In this document: in pieces, positions 24,823-33,753 of the stretch
Layout: every line of letters begins with the position of its first letter
Position numbering within the stretch: position 1 is the stretch's first letter
Assembly (NCBI GenBank): GCA_030694465.1
Contig: JAUXYJ010000055.1
Coordinates: 62,001-126,000 of the forward strand
DNA: 64,000 nt
DNA from: Deltaproteobacteria bacterium
GTDB lineage: Bacteria > Myxococcota_A > Polyangia > Polyangiales > Ga0077539
Reading direction: 5' to 3'
The notes under the pieces: generated by a model
What the model was told of the DNA's origin: nothing
The model's database searches: none
What the model saw: the letters and a program-made list of their open reading frames with translations, nothing else
Position numbers and translations under genes: made by a program

Positions 24823-25021
24823 CATCGCTGTGAACGGCCATTGACGCCACGCTCCCGGGCGCGTGCTCAAAATCGCAACAATTGCAGCGATTGTGGTGTT
24901 TTGCACCCTGCTCTGTTGGATCGGACTTCGTTGGTACGGCGGCTGCGTAGTGAATCTCCCGTCGCCACTCCCAGTGCGCGTGAACTTCACACTACCTCGT
25001 CGCTTTTCTCGCGGAGCAGCC

Positions 25022-25657
25022 ATGCAGCCAACACCTTGCCTCAACAGCACCTCGACACTCTCCACCGTGAGTGACCTCGCCCTGTTGGACCTCTTGCTCG
25101 TCAACGACAGCTCCGCGTGGCAAGAGTTTGTGCGCCGTTTTGACCGGCTCGTGTGGCGCTGCATCATGAAGGTCACCAACCGATTTGTGTCGGTGATCAA
25201 CAACGAAGACCTCCGCGAGATTCATGGGAATTTCTACGGAATGCTCATGGCGAACAACCAGCATAAGCTCCGGATGTTTAAGCCAGAGCGGGGCAACAAG
25301 CTCGGGACCTGGATCGGCATGTTGGCCATCAACTGTGCCTGGGACTACCTGCGCTCAGTTGCGCGTCAGCCCGCGCACGAGGCGCTCTCGTTTGCCTCGG
25401 ATCGTGCCAGCGAGAGCCCCGATCCCTTCGAGCAAACAGCCCAACGCGAGACGTGCGCAACGGTCGAGCGCTTGCTCTCGAGCTTCTCTCACAAAGACCG
25501 CACATTCGTCCTTCTGTATTTCGTCGAGAGCCGATCCGCCGAGGAAATCGCTGACGAAATGGGGATCTCTGTCAAGACCGTCTACAGCAAGAAGCACAAG
25601 ATCCGCACACGACTCGAGAAGCTCCTCGAAGAGCAAGGGCTCTCGATCGCCGCATAA
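25022..25657 (+). CDS. ECF-like sigma-70 family RNA polymerase sigma factor
   Basis: I prefer the ATG at 25022, which has GGAG six bases upstream, to the GTG at 24863. The longer form would add a hydrophobic N-terminus that does not belong to the family. The product is 211 residues. Region 2 covers about 30-100 (AWQEFVRRFDRLVWRCI ... LGTWIGMLAINCAWDYLR), and region 4 about 140-205, with SAEEIADEMGISVKTVYSKK as the helix-turn-helix. Region 3 is absent, as in group 4 factors. It should direct RNA polymerase to a specific promoter set. No anti-sigma gene is next to it; its 3' neighbour on the opposite strand is the HPxG-type protein, 15 bases away. Signal and regulon unknown. Confidence 0.83.
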   Translation: MQPTPCLNSTSTLSTVSDLALLDLLLVNDSSAWQEFVRRFDRLVWRCIMKVTNRFVSVINNEDLREIHGNFYGMLMANNQHKLRMFKPERGNKLGTWIGMLAINCAWDYLRSVARQPAHEALSFASDRASESPDPFEQTAQRETCATVERLLSSFSHKDRTFVLLYFVESRSAEEIADEMGISVKTVYSKKHKIRTRLEKLLEEQGLSIAA

Positions 25658-25672
25658 AGCCCCGACGAGGGC

Positions 25673-26431
25673 TCAGTTGGAGGGACGCCGCGCGCGGGCC
25701 CACGCGAGGAGCCCCACAAGGCACGCCAGACCCGCAAGGATCCAGCGGACAGGCGCCGCGCGCGCGCCCCGAGGGACCTCCCCGCTGTGCCCACGCGCCG
25801 CCGCGGTGGCCGCTCGAGCGCGCAAGACAAAGTGCCCCTCGTTCATCCGTAAGAGCGTCCGCCCGTCACGCGATAGCGCCGTGCCCGCGTCCCCAGAGTG
25901 AAGCGCTTGGACGTCGAATGCGAAGCCTGACTCGACCCGGATCTCGCGCCAGCCCGGCCGATCGCTGTAGCTAAGATCGCTCACATCCAGATGGTGATCT
26001 GTGAGCGAATTTGCAGCACTGTGCAGCTGAACGGTCACTTCGGCCGTCACCCGCAGGGTGTGCAGTCGCGCCTCGCCCTCGGCGACCTCCAGCGATCGTG
26101 AGCGCACAACGGCAGTGAGCGCCTGCCCATCGAGCCGAAGCCGCCAATTCGCGATCATCCGCGCCATGAGCCCGTCCAGGTACGTCTCACGCTCGCGCTC
26201 GGTCACCTGTCCGTCGTGGTCTGCGTCGAGCTCTCGAAGCTCTTGCGTCGTCGGAAGCTCTGCAAAATCCAAGACAAACGCGACTCGAAGCGCTCGCGCA
26301 TGAGGCTCGATCGCGATCAGCCGGTTGGTCGAAGACAGCCCGTAGGGGTGCGCGTTCGCTGCCGTCGCCGTGAGCAAACAAACCGCAAACCCAAGCCCAA
26401 TTTGGACACCGGGACGCAACGCGGTCAGCAA
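25673..26431 (-). CDS. Exported HPxG-type protein with EF-hand and C-terminal membrane helix
   Basis: The apparent start is TTG at 26431, overlapping the end of the diguanylate cyclase gene by 7 bases; this start is uncertain. The 252-residue product has a signal peptide (cleavage near ANA/HPYG), so the mature protein begins with HPYGLSSTNR. A beta-rich domain follows (LRVAFVLDFAELPTTQEL), then an EF-hand-like loop DADHDGQVTERE (about 79-90), and a single helix near the C-terminus (WILAGLACLVGLLAW) with a basic end. The mature N-terminus resembles the soluble domain fused to nickel/cobalt exporter-type permeases of other bacteria, but no permease part is present here. The role is unknown; calcium or metal sensing is only a suggestion from the EF-hand. 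Confidence 0.68.
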   Translation of the reverse strand: MLTALRPGVQIGLGFAVCLLTATAANAHPYGLSSTNRLIAIEPHARALRVAFVLDFAELPTTQELRELDADHDGQVTERERETYLDGLMARMIANWRLRLDGQALTAVVRSRSLEVAEGEARLHTLRVTAEVTVQLHSAANSLTDHHLDVSDLSYSDRPGWREIRVESGFAFDVQALHSGDAGTALSRDGRTLLRMNEGHFVLRARAATAAARGHSGEVPRGARAAPVRWILAGLACLVGLLAWARARRPSN

Positions 26432-27339
26432 TGCACCACGCGGTTTCGACCGCCGCGCTTGGCCGCAAAGAGAAACTCGTCCGCACGCTGGATAAAGCTC
26501 TCCGGCGAGACAATCTTCTCATCGAGCGAAGCCACCCCAAACGAGGCCGTCACCGCGATGGTCTCTCGCTCAAAGACAAACGGGTGGCTCGAGATAATCT
26601 CTCGCAAGCTCTCGGCTACAAGTAGCGACCCCTCGGCGGCCGTCTCAGGCAGAACAATCCCAAACTCTTCACCGCCGTAACGCGCAAAGATCTCATCGCG
26701 TCGAATGCGCGCGCGCACCAAGTTTGAGATCTCTCGCAGCACATAGTCACCCGCGAGGTGCCCAAACGTGTTGTTCACCTTCGAGAAGTGATCGATGTCA
26801 AACATGATCAAGCCCAGCGGCCGGTCATACCGTCGTGAGCGCGAGATCTCTCGATCCAGAGACTCAAACAAGTACCGCCGGTTGTAGGCCTGCGTGAGCC
26901 CATCCACGATGGTCAACCGGTAGATCTCTTCGTGGTAGGCAGCCTCGACGTCGCTCCCCGAGAGAAACTTAAAGATCGTGTCGCCGACCTTGACCAAATC
27001 CCCGCGGAGCAACCGCTGCTCGGTCACTTGGACATCGTTGGCGTACGTGCCATTGGTCGACTCAAGATCCACCACCCACCAAGCCGACCCGCGCGACTCA
27101 AACCTCGCGTGCTTTCGCGAGACCCCTTCGGCGGGCAAAATGATCACGTTGTCTGTCCCGCGACCCACACCCAGCGGCGGCGTATCGGCATCAAGCACAA
27201 AGCGCTTGCCAAGACTTGAGGTGTCAGAAGTGTAGATAATCACCAAGCAGTCGGTGTTTGACGTGAGGGGGCGCTGTGCATCTGCACGCTGGACGATCGT
27301 TCTCGATGTCCACTCCCCGCTGTCGTCGTTATCGGTCAT
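26425..27339 (-). CDS. FHA-domain diguanylate cyclase (GGDEF)
   Basis: A 304-residue soluble protein. Residues about 43-115 form an FHA phosphothreonine-binding domain (LGVGRGTDN, GVSRKHARF and STNGTY are its core motifs). Residues about 135-300 form a GGDEF domain whose active-site motif is GGEEF at 222-226, expected to be catalytically competent for making cyclic di-GMP from two GTP. The product-inhibition I-site position reads R-R-D-E, so feedback inhibition may be altered. FHA input suggests control by Ser/Thr kinase phosphorylation, which is common in myxobacteria. The gene is first in a two-gene minus-strand unit with the HPxG-type protein. Confidence 0.92.
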   Translation of the reverse strand: MTDNDDSGEWTSRTIVQRADAQRPLTSNTDCLVIIYTSDTSSLGKRFVLDADTPPLGVGRGTDNVIILPAEGVSRKHARFESRGSAWWVVDLESTNGTYANDVQVTEQRLLRGDLVKVGDTIFKFLSGSDVEAAYHEEIYRLTIVDGLTQAYNRRYLFESLDREISRSRRYDRPLGLIMFDIDHFSKVNNTFGHLAGDYVLREISNLVRARIRRDEIFARYGGEEFGIVLPETAAEGSLLVAESLREIISSHPFVFERETIAVTASFGVASLDEKIVSPESFIQRADEFLFAAKRGGRNRVVHC

Positions 27340-27585
27340 CGACGGCCCATCTCCAATGCACCTAAGCCACCCAAGAGGTTTGTGTCGCGCTCAACCCAAA
27401 GCGAACTCGAACAACGTCCGGTTGTTTAAGAGTGTGAGGCCCTTTGGATCATTCGGTCAAAGTTATGACCAGACCCAAAGACACCGCCCAACAGACTCAA
27501 CAATACCGCACAATTGTACGACCGGCACCCCGTCGGACACGCCTCACGCTGTGAAATTTTACGCCCACATCATCCGACTGCTCCA

Positions 27586-28668
27586 ATGACACACGCCAGC
27601 ACACAAGACCCCACGCAGTCCATTCGTGCTCGCGCGATCACGCTGGGGTTCTCTCGCGTAGGTGTCGCAGAGGCGGTGCCGCTCGACCAAGCGTTTGGTC
27701 ACTACGAAGCGTTCGTCGACGCTGAGATGCACGGGTCGATGGCGTGGCTCGCGGACAACCGTGAGGCGCGACGAACACTCGATTCGCCTGAGATTCTCCG
27801 GGGCGCGCGAAGCATCATCGTGTGCGCCATGGACTACCGCCGCAAGGACTCGGCGCAAGACACGGCGACCGAAGAAGACTCTGTGGGTCCCCACATCGCG
27901 CGCTATGCGAGGGGGGCGGACTATCACAACTTCTTGCGGCGCAAGGTGCGCAAGCTCGCAGCGTTTATCCGCGAGACCTACGGCGTCCGAGCGCGCCCGA
28001 TGGTGGACACCGCGCCGGTGCTTGAGCGAGCGTGGGCGCAGCGCGCAGGCGTGGGATTTGTCGGCAAAAATGGCTGCATTATCGCGCCCGGTCTGGGCTC
28101 GTTTGTGTTGCTCGGGACCGTAGTCACCGAGCTCGAACTCACGCCCGATGAGCCCATCGAGACTCGCTGTGGCAGCTGCGTGCGCTGCCTTGAAGCGTGT
28201 CCCACGCAAGCCTTCGAGCGCCCCTTCGTGCTCGACGCGCGCAAGTGCGTCTCGTACCTCACGATCGAGCACAAAGGCCCCATTGAGGTGCACCTGCGCA
28301 GTGGCATGGAAGACTGGATTTTTGGCTGCGATGTCTGCCAACAGGTCTGCCCATTCAACGCCACGGCGACGCCGCCGGGTCCGCAGAGCGAGCGCTTTGG
28401 GCTCGACCCCCGCTGGCAGACGCACACGCTGCGCTCGCTCTTGGCGCTCGATGATCTCGCGTTCGATGCGCTGGTTGTAGGCTCGCCGGTGTATCGCGCG
28501 GGCCGTGAGGGGCTCGCCCGCAACGTCGCGATCGCCCTCGCAAACGCGGGCACCGCGGACGACCTCCCCGCGCTCGAACGCTCGCACGCGAGCGATCCAA
28601 GCGAGACCGTCCGCGAGACCGCCGGGTGGGCCATCACCACCCTTCAATCGCGCTTGCGCGGTGATTGA
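27586..28668 (+). CDS. queG: Epoxyqueuosine reductase QueG
   Basis: The ATG at 27586 gives MTHASTQDPTQSIRARA; the in-frame extension to 27514 is not family-like. The product is 360 residues. It carries the two ferredoxin-type cluster motifs: C195-x2-C198-x2-C201-x3-C205 (CGSCVRCLEAC) and C248-x2-C251-x3-C255 (CDVCQQVC). The N-terminal part (AWLADNREARR, VCAMDYRRK) is the cobalamin-binding reductase domain, and the C-terminus has a HEAT-like helical tail. QueG makes the last step of queuosine synthesis on tRNA, reducing epoxyqueuosine using cobalamin and two [4Fe-4S] clusters. It lies 78 bases before the E1-alpha gene. The 246-base gap upstream is divergent with the cyclase gene. Confidence 0.93.
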   Translation: MTHASTQDPTQSIRARAITLGFSRVGVAEAVPLDQAFGHYEAFVDAEMHGSMAWLADNREARRTLDSPEILRGARSIIVCAMDYRRKDSAQDTATEEDSVGPHIARYARGADYHNFLRRKVRKLAAFIRETYGVRARPMVDTAPVLERAWAQRAGVGFVGKNGCIIAPGLGSFVLLGTVVTELELTPDEPIETRCGSCVRCLEACPTQAFERPFVLDARKCVSYLTIEHKGPIEVHLRSGMEDWIFGCDVCQQVCPFNATATPPGPQSERFGLDPRWQTHTLRSLLALDDLAFDALVVGSPVYRAGREGLARNVAIALANAGTADDLPALERSHASDPSETVRETAGWAITTLQSRLRGD

Positions 28669-28746
28669 TCCTGCGCGCAGACTCGCGTCGCGCTTGCCCA
28701 TTTTGCTTCTCAACCTCGACGATCGATTCGTAGAACTGCGCCGCCC

Positions 28747-29877
28747 ATGACCAAGGTACTGGCCTCTGCACAAGACCCCATGTTCGGTCTATTTCGCGTG
28801 ATCCAAGACGACGCGACGCTCGACCCTGCGTACGCAGCCCACTTCAGTGACGCGCTCCTAGAGCGCATGTATCGCGAAGTGCTGCGCCTCCGTGTGCTCG
28901 ATGAGCGCATGTTGGTCATCCAGCGCCAGGGTCGCATTGGCTTCTACGGCGAGGTCAAAGGCCAAGAGGCTACGCCGATCGCGACGGGGCTCGCACTCGA
29001 AGCGGATGACTGGATTTTTCCAGCTCTGCGTGAGGGCGCCGCGATGCTCGTGCGAGGCTTCGATCTGAGCACATACATCGCGCAGTGCTATGGCAACTCG
29101 TGTGACGTCAACAAGGGGCGCCAGATGCCCTCGCACTACTCGGGGCGCGCGGTCAACCAAGTGTCTTGGTCCAGCTGCATCGGCCCGCAGGTGCCGCAAG
29201 CGGTCGGCGTCGCGTGGGCAATGAAGCTGCAAAAAAAGCCACAGATCGCAGTTGGCTTTCTTGGCGACGGCGCCACCAGCCAAGCAGATTTTCACAACGC
29301 GATGAATTTCGCCGCGGTCTTCAAGGTCCCGTGCGTGATCATTTGCCAGAACAATCACTGGGCGATCAGCGTCCCGTCGAAGGCCCAGACCGCCGCGCCA
29401 ACGTTCGCAAGCAAAGCGATCGCTTACGGCATGCCCGGCGTGAGAGTCGACGGTAATGACGTCTGTGCTGTGTATTGGGCCATCCGAGAGGCCGCAGCGC
29501 GCGCACGACGAGGGGAGGGACCCACGTTCATCGAGTCGGTCACCTACCGCATCGGCGCGCACTCCTCGAGCGACGACCCCTCGCGCTATCGCGATGAAGC
29601 CGAAGTGCAACAGTGGCGCGAACGCGACCCGCTCGATCGCATGCGTCGGGTGATGAGCGCACGTGGGCTGCTCACCGAGGGCGCCCACGAGGTGCTCGCC
29701 GCGCAGCTCGACGACGAGATCAAAGCCGCGATCGCAGTGGTCGAGCAAGGGCACCAACCCCAGCGCGAATCGATCTTCGAGGACGTCTATGCGTCCCTGC
29801 CTTGGCACCTGCGCGAGCAACGCGAAGAGCTCTTGGCGACAGCCCCGGCGGTGACCCACGGCGGAGCCACACACTGA
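28747..29877 (+). CDS. Thiamine diphosphate-dependent 2-oxoacid dehydrogenase E1, alpha subunit
   Basis: A 376-residue protein of the E1-alpha family. The thiamine diphosphate/Mg motif starts at GDG, residues 173-175 (GDGATSQADFHNAMNF) and closes at CQNNHWAIS. The regulatory loop HSSSDDPSRYR is present. E1-alpha decarboxylates a 2-oxoacid (branched-chain or pyruvate) together with a beta subunit. The N-terminal sequence and SQADFHNAM favour the branched-chain or acetoin-like type, but the substrate cannot be fixed. The beta subunit, E2 and E3 are not next to it, which is unusual, so the partner must be encoded elsewhere. The stop codon overlaps the proposed CTG start of the ABC ATPase. Confidence 0.85.
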   Translation: MTKVLASAQDPMFGLFRVIQDDATLDPAYAAHFSDALLERMYREVLRLRVLDERMLVIQRQGRIGFYGEVKGQEATPIATGLALEADDWIFPALREGAAMLVRGFDLSTYIAQCYGNSCDVNKGRQMPSHYSGRAVNQVSWSSCIGPQVPQAVGVAWAMKLQKKPQIAVGFLGDGATSQADFHNAMNFAAVFKVPCVIICQNNHWAISVPSKAQTAAPTFASKAIAYGMPGVRVDGNDVCAVYWAIREAAARARRGEGPTFIESVTYRIGAHSSSDDPSRYRDEAEVQQWRERDPLDRMRRVMSARGLLTEGAHEVLAAQLDDEIKAAIAVVEQGHQPQRESIFEDVYASLPWHLREQREELLATAPAVTHGGATH

Positions 29878-30551
29878 GCCTCGCAAACGCGTTTGCTCAG
29901 GTAAAAGTCGATCGTCTCGCGGTCACCTATGGCGCCACGCGCGCGCTCTCAGGGGTGTCCGTCACGTTTGATCGTGGCACGGTCACGACCCTCGAGGGCC
30001 CCAATGGCGCAGGAAAATCCACGCTCTTGTCCGTCCTCGCGACCCTCATCAAGCCCGCCGCAGGCCGGGTCTTGTACGACAACCTTGAGCTCCCAGACGA
30101 CCGCGCCCGCGTGCGCCCCGCCATCGGGCTCGTCGCCCACGACGCCCTGGTCTATCCCGACCTCACGGGCCGAGAGTCCCTTGAGCTCTTCGCGCGGTTG
30201 TATCGCGTCGCGCGCGTGCCCGATGCGATCGCTCAGGTGTGCGAACAGTATGGGCTCAACAGCTTCATCGATCGCCCTGCGCGCACACTTTCGCGTGGGC
30301 AATTGCAGCGATTGGCACTTGCACGTGCCACAGTGCACCGCCCCTCGCTCTTGCTCTTTGACGAGCCCACGACAGGTCTCGACCAGGCCTCGACGGAGCG
30401 CGTAGCCAACGCCATCGAAGCCTCTCGCGCCCTCGGTCGCATCGTGGTGGTCGTCACTCACGACCAAGCGCTCGCTGCACGGGTTGCCACCCGACGCGCT
30501 CACTTCGTGCGAGGTCGGCTCGAGCGAATCGATCCCGTTAGGGACGCGTAA
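29874..30551 (+). CDS. ABC transporter ATP-binding protein (CcmA-like)
   Basis: The domain begins at QVKVDRLAVTYGATRAL, yet no ATG, GTG or TTG lies in frame between the E1-alpha stop region and that point. The best start is CTG at 29874, which overlaps the E1-alpha TGA (CTGA). A GTG at 29955 would remove the first strand and the A-loop Tyr. From CTG the product is 225 residues. It has Walker A GPNGAGKST (from 42), signature LSRGQ (139-143), Walker B LLLFDEP with D163/E164, and the H-loop VVTHD. The size and sequence resemble CcmA, the ATPase of a haem-exporter-type system. No permease gene is adjacent. The 3' end overlaps the convergent lipoprotein by 14 bases. Confidence 0.82.
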   Translation: MSLANAFAQVKVDRLAVTYGATRALSGVSVTFDRGTVTTLEGPNGAGKSTLLSVLATLIKPAAGRVLYDNLELPDDRARVRPAIGLVAHDALVYPDLTGRESLELFARLYRVARVPDAIAQVCEQYGLNSFIDRPARTLSRGQLQRLALARATVHRPSLLLFDEPTTGLDQASTERVANAIEASRALGRIVVVVTHDQALAARVATRRAHFVRGRLERIDPVRDA

Positions 30552-33474
30552 TCGCCACGGTGTACGTGCCCGACGAGCTGCTGCTAAAGCCATCCACAGT
30601 CACCGTGTGAATCCCAGCCCCAGCGGGGATCGTGGTGGTCAGCGTTGACTGCAGACCGCACGCGTCGTCGTTGCACGCGACCGGAGTCACCGTGCGATTG
30701 CCGCTCGCTTGCGCGAGCGAGGTGTCCCAGCTTGCGCGCGAACAGGTGCTCGCCGAGAAGCTCCCGCCCGTAGCGGCCGCGCAGGTGTGCCAGTAGTAGC
30801 TGTTCTCGGGGCCTCCAGAGCCACACGAGCTCGTCAAGCGCCCGGTGCCGCCCGTCGTCCCAGCGGGCGTCGCAGAGCCCGACAGGTGTGCCAGCGCGCC
30901 GTTGCCCGTGGGCAAGTGCTGAAAGCGCACCGTCGCCATGCCGCGGCCACATCCCGAGAGCACCAAGTAATAGCTGCCCGCGTCAAGACGCAGCATGATC
31001 TGCGATTGCAGCCCCGTGCTGCACCCCGCAAGGCCGCTGTCGTCGTTGCACGCTACGCCGTTCGCGGGGAGGTTGGCGTTGGTCACGTTGACCCCTGCTG
31101 TGGTCTGCACAAACAGCGAGGTGTCAAACATCGAGCCCACCGTGTCCGCGTAGACAATCTCGGACTGCCCCGCAGGGATCGTAAACGAATAAAACACGTC
31201 GTTGCCTGTGGTGCAGCTGCAGCTGCCGGTGACGTTGTTGACCGCCGCGGTCGTGTCCACCGTGAAGATCGACTGCACAACGCTCATGTTGATGGGCGTG
31301 GCCATCGCCGGAAGATCGTTGGCCGGTGCGGCGCTGCACACCCCTGCGCGACATGTGCTCCCCGCGGCGCAGCGACGATCACAGCCGCCGCAGTGGTTGT
31401 TGTCGGTCTGGTCGTTGATGCAGCTCGCGCCACAGCGAAGCCCGCTCGCGCACGTGCCGAGGATGTAGTCGACCGAGTAGGTCCCGGTGGCTGTGCAGCC
31501 ATCGATGATCAGCGCGTTGAGACCCACCTGGTTGGCCGCTGTCGCGGGAATCGTCGAGGTGACGGTTGAGCCATTTGCGCAGACAAATCCCACGTCATCG
31601 TTGCAGACCTGGACCGCAGGGCCCGCGCGCAGTGCGCTGTATTGTGACAACGAGCTGTTGTAGTTCGCGCGGTTGACGCCCGTGCTCGGGTTGCACGTCG
31701 AGCCATAAAACGACGCCGCAGCGGTGTTGGGACAGCTCAGCCACCAGATCGAGTTCTCGCCGCCCGACGAGCAGCACGTGCTGTTCACAGTCCCCGCGCC
31801 AGGGGTGGAGCCGGTCGTGGTCTGCACGCTGCTCGTGGGCGTTACCCGTACGTTGGTTCCGGCGCCCGCTGGGAGATGCTGAAACTTAATCGCGGCCGTA
31901 CCCGCGCCGCAGCCCGAGAGGACAAGATTGTAGCTGCCCGCCGGGAGCCTCGCCGCGATCATGGACTGCAGCCCAGACACGCTCGAGCACAGCGACGCAG
32001 ACGCCGCATCGTCGTTGCAGACGACCGAACCTGTGGCCGCCGTCACGCTGCCCCCTGTGCTCGTCTGAAAGAACAACGACGTGTCAAAGCTCGCCCCGAG
32101 CGTGTCTGCATACACAACCTCAGGCTCGGTCAGCGTAAACGCAAAGAACACATCGTTGCCGCTGGTGCACCCGCACGAGCTCGTCGTGTCGTTGCGCGCC
32201 TCGGTCGTATTCGCCATCAGTGTCTGACTGGGATTTGTCAGGTCAATCACCGTTGCGCCCGCGCGCGTGTCGTTCGCCGGAGGCATGCCGCGACACACTC
32301 CCCCCACGCAGCTCGAGCCCGCCGCGCACGGGTTGGAGCAGCGGCCACAGTTCGCGCTGTTCGTCGCGGTGTCCACGCACATCGCCGCCGCGCCGACGCC
32401 GCACAAGGTCTGCCCGACCGAGCACGCGCAGCGACCCAGGCTGCACACCTGCCCCATGGGACACGCGGTCCCGCATGCGCCACAGTTAGTGCGATCGGTC
32501 TGCGTATTGACACACATTCCGCCGCAGTTCATCTGGCCAGCGCCGCACACGCAAGAGCCCATGCTGCAGCTCTGTCCCATCGGACACGCGTTGCCGCACA
32601 TCCCGCAGTTGGCGTTGTCCGACTGCGTGTTAATACACGTCCCGCTGCAGAGCCGCTGCCCCGCCGCGCAGCCACACGCACCCGCGGTGCACCCCTGGCC
32701 CGCGGGACACGCGGTCCCACAGGCGCCACAGTTTGCGAGATCTGTCTGCAAATTTGCACACAATCTTCCGCAAAGCGACTGGCCCGCTGCGCACACGCAC
32801 GTGCCCGCCGTGCAGGTCTGCCCAGCGCCACATGCGGTCCCACACGCGCCGCAGTTCATCATGTTGGTCGCCGTGTCTACACACGTCGGCGTCGCACCCG
32901 CTGGATCGCAATCCATCTGTCCCATCGGACAGGTGGGACGGCTACGCGCACAGCGGCCCATCATGCAGCTCTCGCCCGCAGCGCACGCCATGCCACAGGC
33001 GCCACAGTTCATCGGGTCTACCTCGAGCGTCGCGCACGCCGCGCCGCACATCGCCTGGCCCGGAGGGCACATCGCGGTGCCCATGCACGCGCCCATGCTG
33101 CAGGTCTGTCCCGCAGCGCACATGCGTCCGCAGCCGCCACAGTTGGCCACGTTGGATTGCACGTCCGTGCACGCTCCTCCGCAGTTTTCTTGCCCTGCAG
33201 GGCACATCGTCGTGCCCGCTCTGCACATGCCCGTTTGGCAGCTCTGCCCAGCCGGACAGGAGTTGTTGCAAGAGCCACAGTGCGTGCCGCTTGTCTGGGG
33301 ATCCACGCACTCTGCGCCACAGCGAAGTTGGCCCGCAGGGCATCCCACATCCGCGCGAGCGTCGGTGCCGCCACCGTCCCTGGGCCTCGCGTCGGGCAGG
33401 TCATTCGCGGCGGTCACGCAGCCTGTCATCAAGACAAGCGCGCCCAAAACAAGACTACGGAGCATGGTGGCCAT
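30538..33474 (-). CDS. Large Cys-rich repeat lipoprotein with PPC-like domains
   Basis: The ATG at 33474 gives a lipobox (MATMLRSLVLGALVLMTGC, Cys19); the frame upstream to 33498 is not needed. The product is 978 residues. After a short acidic linker, eight tandem Cys-rich units (about residues 43-394) follow the plan CPxGQ-x2-CGG-xC-x-NxQTDxxNCGxCG-x2-CPxGQ-xCxxGxC. The rest contains three beta-rich PPC-like regions (each with NDVFFAFT/NDVFYSFT-type strands and a CNDD turn), the second followed by a ninth Cys-rich unit near residue 680. The architecture indicates a long, disulfide-rich stalk carrying beta-sandwich heads on the cell surface, but ligand and function are unknown. The last 14 bases overlap the convergent ABC ATPase gene. 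Confidence 0.82.
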   Translation of the reverse strand: MATMLRSLVLGALVLMTGCVTAANDLPDARPRDGGGTDARADVGCPAGQLRCGAECVDPQTSGTHCGSCNNSCPAGQSCQTGMCRAGTTMCPAGQENCGGACTDVQSNVANCGGCGRMCAAGQTCSMGACMGTAMCPPGQAMCGAACATLEVDPMNCGACGMACAAGESCMMGRCARSRPTCPMGQMDCDPAGATPTCVDTATNMMNCGACGTACGAGQTCTAGTCVCAAGQSLCGRLCANLQTDLANCGACGTACPAGQGCTAGACGCAAGQRLCSGTCINTQSDNANCGMCGNACPMGQSCSMGSCVCGAGQMNCGGMCVNTQTDRTNCGACGTACPMGQVCSLGRCACSVGQTLCGVGAAAMCVDTATNSANCGRCSNPCAAGSSCVGGVCRGMPPANDTRAGATVIDLTNPSQTLMANTTEARNDTTSSCGCTSGNDVFFAFTLTEPEVVYADTLGASFDTSLFFQTSTGGSVTAATGSVVCNDDAASASLCSSVSGLQSMIAARLPAGSYNLVLSGCGAGTAAIKFQHLPAGAGTNVRVTPTSSVQTTTGSTPGAGTVNSTCCSSGGENSIWWLSCPNTAAASFYGSTCNPSTGVNRANYNSSLSQYSALRAGPAVQVCNDDVGFVCANGSTVTSTIPATAANQVGLNALIIDGCTATGTYSVDYILGTCASGLRCGASCINDQTDNNHCGGCDRRCAAGSTCRAGVCSAAPANDLPAMATPINMSVVQSIFTVDTTAAVNNVTGSCSCTTGNDVFYSFTIPAGQSEIVYADTVGSMFDTSLFVQTTAGVNVTNANLPANGVACNDDSGLAGCSTGLQSQIMLRLDAGSYYLVLSGCGRGMATVRFQHLPTGNGALAHLSGSATPAGTTGGTGRLTSSCGSGGPENSYYWHTCAAATGGSFSASTCSRASWDTSLAQASGNRTVTPVACNDDACGLQSTLTTTIPAGAGIHTVTVDGFSSSSSGTYTVAITRP
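32290..33350 (-). repeat. Eight tandem Cys-rich units in the lipoprotein gene
   Basis: The units are about 40-44 codons long with six to eight Cys each. Units 4 and 8 carry a short insertion (ATPTCVDTATN and GAAAMCVDTATN), which shows an internal pair relationship. Boundaries are approximate. Confidence 0.8.
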
Positions 33475-33753
33475 AGATGTTGGATCTCTGTGGGGCACAA
33501 GAAGGCAAAAGATAAAGAGCGTGCGGACAGTGGATCCGCGCGTCCGCTTTACAAACGGACTCAGAGTCTAGCGCGCAAACGCGAAAAGATGTGGTGTTTC
33601 TCAGAACATTTGCAGATTCATCGTTGGCACAAACCTCATGGCCCGAGGGCTCTCGAGACCGACGCGATCGCGCCAAACAGCAGCCCGGTGTGCCCGCACA
33701 ATGCGTGAGCGCTTCAACGCGGTGGCTCAGTCGTGGTACGCGCTCAGTCAGTC

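Noticed and set aside
31876..33708. 610-codon plus-strand frame opposite the Cys-rich lipoprotein
   Set aside because: Repetitive only because it is antisense to tandem Cys-rich units; no signal peptide or domain.
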